Assembly (NCBI GenBank): GCA_013140455.1 | Contig: JABFSU010000060.1 | Location: forward strand, 1-56,702 | DNA: 56,702 nucleotides | Source: Nitrospira sp. | GTDB lineage: Bacteria > Nitrospirota > Nitrospiria > Nitrospirales > Nitrospiraceae | Direction: 5' to 3' | Shown: positions 54,326 through 56,702 of the stretch, piece after piece | Layout of the letters: each line of letters starts with the position of its first letter | Numbering within the stretch: position 1 is the first letter of the stretch | Program-made: the position numbers and the translations under genes | Notes under the pieces: model-generated | The model's input: only the letters and a program-made list of their open reading frames with translations | Databases searched by the model: none | Told to the model about the DNA's origin: nothing

Positions 54326-55246
54326 ATGAGTCTCAAACATAAAAATCTGCTCAGCCTGGCACCCTTGTCGGTGGAAGATATACAGCTCATTCTTGAGACG
54401 GCCGATTCGTTCAAGGAAGTGAGCGGCCGCGAGATCAAGAAGGTGCCGGCGCTGCGTGGGCGGACAGTCGTGAATCTCTTCTTCGAGCCGAGCACGAGAA
54501 CGCGTACGTCATTCGAGTTGGCGGCCAAGCGGCTGAGCGCGGATGTCATTAACTTTTCTCCTTCGTCGAGCAGCGTCGTCAAAGGAGAGACATTGCTCGA
54601 TACGGCGCGTAACATCGAAGCCATGCAGGCGGATATCATTGTGCTCCGTCATTCGTCGGCGGGAGCAGCCGAGACCTTGGCTCGCGGGGTAAAATCTTCA
54701 GTGATCAATGCCGGCGACGGCTGGCACGAGCATCCGACCCAGGCGCTGCTCGATCTCTATACGATTCGAGAGCGGGGAATGGCGTTCAAGGGATTGCGCG
54801 TGGCGATTGTCGGGGATGTTGCGCATAGCCGGGTGGCGCGGTCCAATATCCTGGCTTTGACCAAGCTGGGTGCTGAAGTCCGGGTGGTGGGGCCGCCGAC
54901 CATGATTCCGTTGGGCATCGAAAAGATGGGCGTGCGCGTCTTCCACCATCTCGACGAAGGCCTGCGGGATGTGCAGGTCATCATGATGCTGCGATTGCAG
55001 CTGGAGCGGCAGGGGCGGGCATTGTTCCCGACCATTCGTGAGTATGCGCGTCTGTACGGTCTGACGTCGGAGCGCGTGAAGATGGCGGATCCGAAGGCGA
55101 TCGTGATGCATCCCGGTCCGATCAACCGCGGGGTCGAGATCGCGCCGGAAGTGGCCGACAGTCTGTCGTCGGTGATCCTGGATCAAGTGGCGAACGGCGT
55201 GGCTGTTCGCATGGGTGTCTTATATCTCATGTCAGGAGCGAACTAA
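54326..55246 (+). CDS. pyrB: Aspartate carbamoyltransferase catalytic subunit
   Basis: A 306-residue protein, start ATG 54326 with GGAGG just upstream, 13 bases after pyrR. The carbamoyl-phosphate site [19 protein letters not shown] (about 52-70), [44 protein letters not shown] (about 136-147) and [13 protein letters not shown] are all present. Family knowledge: carbamoyl phosphate plus aspartate to carbamoyl-aspartate, the first committed step of pyrimidine synthesis. No pyrI regulatory subunit is seen, consistent with control through PyrR. A diverged duplicate of its last 25 codons follows. Confidence 0.97.
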   Translation: MSLKHKNLLSLAPLSVEDIQLILETADSFKEVSGREIKKVPALRGRTVVNLFFEPSTRTRTSFELAAKRLSADVINFSPSSSSVVKGETLLDTARNIEAMQADIIVLRHSSAGAAETLARGVKSSVINAGDGWHEHPTQALLDLYTIRERGMAFKGLRVAIVGDVAHSRVARSNILALTKLGAEVRVVGPPTMIPLGIEKMGVRVFHHLDEGLRDVQVIMMLRLQLERQGRALFPTIREYARLYGLTSERVKMADPKAIVMHPGPINRGVEIAPEVADSLSSVILDQVANGVAVRMGVLYLMSGAN

Positions 55247-55290
55247 ATTCTGGCGATAGTGACTCAGGACGGACGGGTGATCGATCACGG
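55174..55290 (+). repeat. Tandem repeat, copy A (pyrB tail plus remnant of pyrC start)
   Basis: This unit contains the true end of pyrB (to 55246) followed by attctggcgatagtgactca and onward, a decayed version of the pyrC start. It aligns with 55291-55404 with a three-base gap and roughly 85 per cent identity by eye, and the two copies are directly adjacent. Confidence 0.85.
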
Positions 55291-55404
55291 GATTTTGGAT
55301 CAAGCGGCGAACGGCGCGGCTGTTCGCATGGGCGGCCATCTCATATCAGGAGCAAACTAAATCGTGGCGATATTGATTAAGGGCGGACAGGTGATCGATC
55401 CGGG
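55291..55404 (+). repeat. Tandem repeat, copy B (remnant of pyrB tail plus pyrC start)
   Basis: This unit begins with a decayed pyrB tail (gattttggatcaagcggcga) ending in TAA 55358-55360 and continues into the real pyrC start. From the CTG at 55250 a chimeric frame reads LAIVTQDGRVIDHGILDQAA and on to SGAN, still open and in phase: pyrC head followed by pyrB tail. Confidence 0.85.
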
Positions 55405-56650
55405 GCGTGTGAATGGTGCGGCAGATGTCTTGATCGATCAAGGAAAGATTGTGGCGGTGGGGGCGAATCTGAAGGCTCCCGCCGGTTGTACGGTCATCGA
55501 TGCCAAGGGGCAGCTGGTGTTGCCTGGTTTTGTCGATTTGCATGTGCATTTTCGCGAACCGGGATTTGAGTACAAGGAAACGATTCAGAGCGGCGCCGCC
55601 GCAGCGGTGGCCGGCGGGTTTACCACCGTCTGTGCCATGCCGAACACGAAGCCGGTGAACGATAATCAAGCGGTGACGGAATTCATGATAGATCGTGCGC
55701 GCGCAGCGGGGTTGGCCAATGTCTTGCCCATCGGAGCCATTACGAAAGGCTCGGAGGGGAAGGAGTTGGCTGAAATCGGCGACCTGCACCGGTCAGGCTG
55801 CGTGGCCATTTCCGACGACGGCAAGCCGGTCATGAACAGTCTCGTGATGCGGCGGGCGATGGAATATGCGGTGGCCTTTGACATCCCGGTGGTGGATCAT
55901 TGTGAAGATCTGCATCTCGCCGAGGGTGGCTGCATGAATGAAGGGTTGATCTCCACCGAGTTGGGCCTCCCCGGGATTCCGGCCGCTGCAGAAGATGTCA
56001 TGGTCGCACGCAATCTGTCCCTGTCGGAACTCACCGGCGCGCGCTTGCATCTGGCCCATATCAGTACAGCCGGATCGGTGCGGATGGTCCGCGAAGCGAA
56101 AGCCCGCGGGATCAAGGTAACGGCAGAGGCCTGCCCGCACCATTTCACGCTCACGGAAGATGTAGTGCGTGGGTACAACACGCTGGCGAAAATGAATCCT
56201 CCGCTCAGAACCGGCGAGGATGTGCAGGCGATTAAAGAAGGGTTGCGGGATGGGACGATCGATGTCATTGCCACAGACCATGCGCCTCATGCCACGCAGG
56301 AGAAGCAGCAGGACTTTACCGAGGCCCCATTCGGCATTGTCGGATTGGAAACGGCGCTCTCGTTGACGCTGGCTCTGGTGGAGGAAGGTGTGCTGACGCT
56401 GGAGCAGGCGGTTGATAAGCTGGCGACTGCGCCGGCTGTGGCGTTCGGACTCAAGAAGGGGACGTTGGCCGTGGGGGCCGATGCGGATGTGGCGATCGTC
56501 GATCCTCAGGAGCAGTGGCAGGTCGATCCCAGCAAGTTCAAGTCGAAGAGCCGGAACACGCCGTTTGCCGGATGGAAGGTGAAGGGGCGGGTCAGAACGA
56601 CAATTGTCGGGGGGCGGGTGGTGTTTGAAGCGACTCCAGCGGAGCGGTAG
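55364..56650 (+). CDS. pyrC: Dihydroorotase, class I
   Basis: A 428-residue protein, start GTG 55364 (MAILIKGGQVIDPGR), just after the duplicated segment. The metal motif DLHVHFREPGFEYKETIQSG (about 58-77), VCAMPNTKPVNDN, VVDHCEDLHLAEGG, LHLAHISTAGSVRMVREAKA, TAEACPHHFTLTED and IATDHAPHATQEKQQ with the conserved Asp are visible. Family knowledge: zinc amidohydrolase cyclising carbamoyl-aspartate to dihydroorotate. It follows pyrB in the usual PyrR-controlled order; carA would be expected next, and the window ends 52 bases after the stop. Confidence 0.97.
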   Translation: MAILIKGGQVIDPGRVNGAADVLIDQGKIVAVGANLKAPAGCTVIDAKGQLVLPGFVDLHVHFREPGFEYKETIQSGAAAAVAGGFTTVCAMPNTKPVNDNQAVTEFMIDRARAAGLANVLPIGAITKGSEGKELAEIGDLHRSGCVAISDDGKPVMNSLVMRRAMEYAVAFDIPVVDHCEDLHLAEGGCMNEGLISTELGLPGIPAAAEDVMVARNLSLSELTGARLHLAHISTAGSVRMVREAKARGIKVTAEACPHHFTLTEDVVRGYNTLAKMNPPLRTGEDVQAIKEGLRDGTIDVIATDHAPHATQEKQQDFTEAPFGIVGLETALSLTLALVEEGVLTLEQAVDKLATAPAVAFGLKKGTLAVGADADVAIVDPQEQWQVDPSKFKSKSRNTPFAGWKVKGRVRTTIVGGRVVFEATPAER

Positions 56651-56702
56651 TCTATGATGGAGTCCCGGGCGTGCTTGTGGGTCTCTCGCATCGGTCTGAC
56701 GC

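Overview
The window looks like a chromosomal stretch of a Nitrospira-like bacterium (Nitrospirota). This is an inference from moderately high GC, frequent GTG starts, genes typical of PEP-CTERM/exosortase-associated exopolysaccharide loci, an MSH-like pilus operon and a REP-like element. No rRNA or complete tRNA was seen.

Positions 1-29912 hold a long, mostly co-directional exopolysaccharide locus. It opens with the 3' end of an AlgD-type GDP-mannose dehydrogenase. Glycosyltransferases, a FemAB-like protein, a DegT-type aminotransferase, an SxtJ/DUF5989 pair, a polysaccharide deacetylase, an ATP-grasp enzyme, a low-molecular-weight phosphatase, an O-antigen-ligase-like polymerase and an MBOAT acyltransferase flanked by two SGNH proteins follow. 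A damaged IS3-family element at about 16756-17928 separates this part from an AT-richer cassette (18102-23561): acyl carrier protein, short-chain dehydrogenase, AMP-forming ligase, GNAT-like protein, ChbG/YdjC deacetylase and glycosyltransferase. The locus then returns to high GC with a MocA-SDR fusion, a second membrane GT2, an exosortase-type amidotransferase and an AT3 acyltransferase. Together they could make, acylate and deacetylate a uronic-acid-containing polymer. No exosortase, flippase or Wzz-type chain-length regulator lies inside the window.

Positions 30014-34082 (minus strand) encode three exported proteins: two paralogous lyase-like concanavalin-fold proteins and a protein with four BACON-like repeats plus a fibronectin III domain. 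A TviB/WbpA-type nucleotide-sugar dehydrogenase (34724) follows on the plus strand.

Positions 36270-46779 form a compact pilus/type II secretion operon of MSH type: secretin with TPR and cohesin-like ends, three pseudopilins, a LysM lipoprotein, GspF, GspE and PilM/N/O/P-like proteins.

Positions 46873-52080 carry proA with its own promoter, two unrecognised genes and a REC-HDOD regulator. An AT-richer orphan membrane gene lies on the minus strand (52389-53336). The window ends with the pyrimidine operon pyrR-pyrB-pyrC. Its leader contains a promoter, a PyrR-binding-loop motif, a mutually exclusive antiterminator and an intrinsic terminator: a complete PyrR attenuator of the kind known from Bacillus, which is the most interesting regulatory structure here. 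An old tandem duplication of the pyrB/pyrC junction sits between those two genes.
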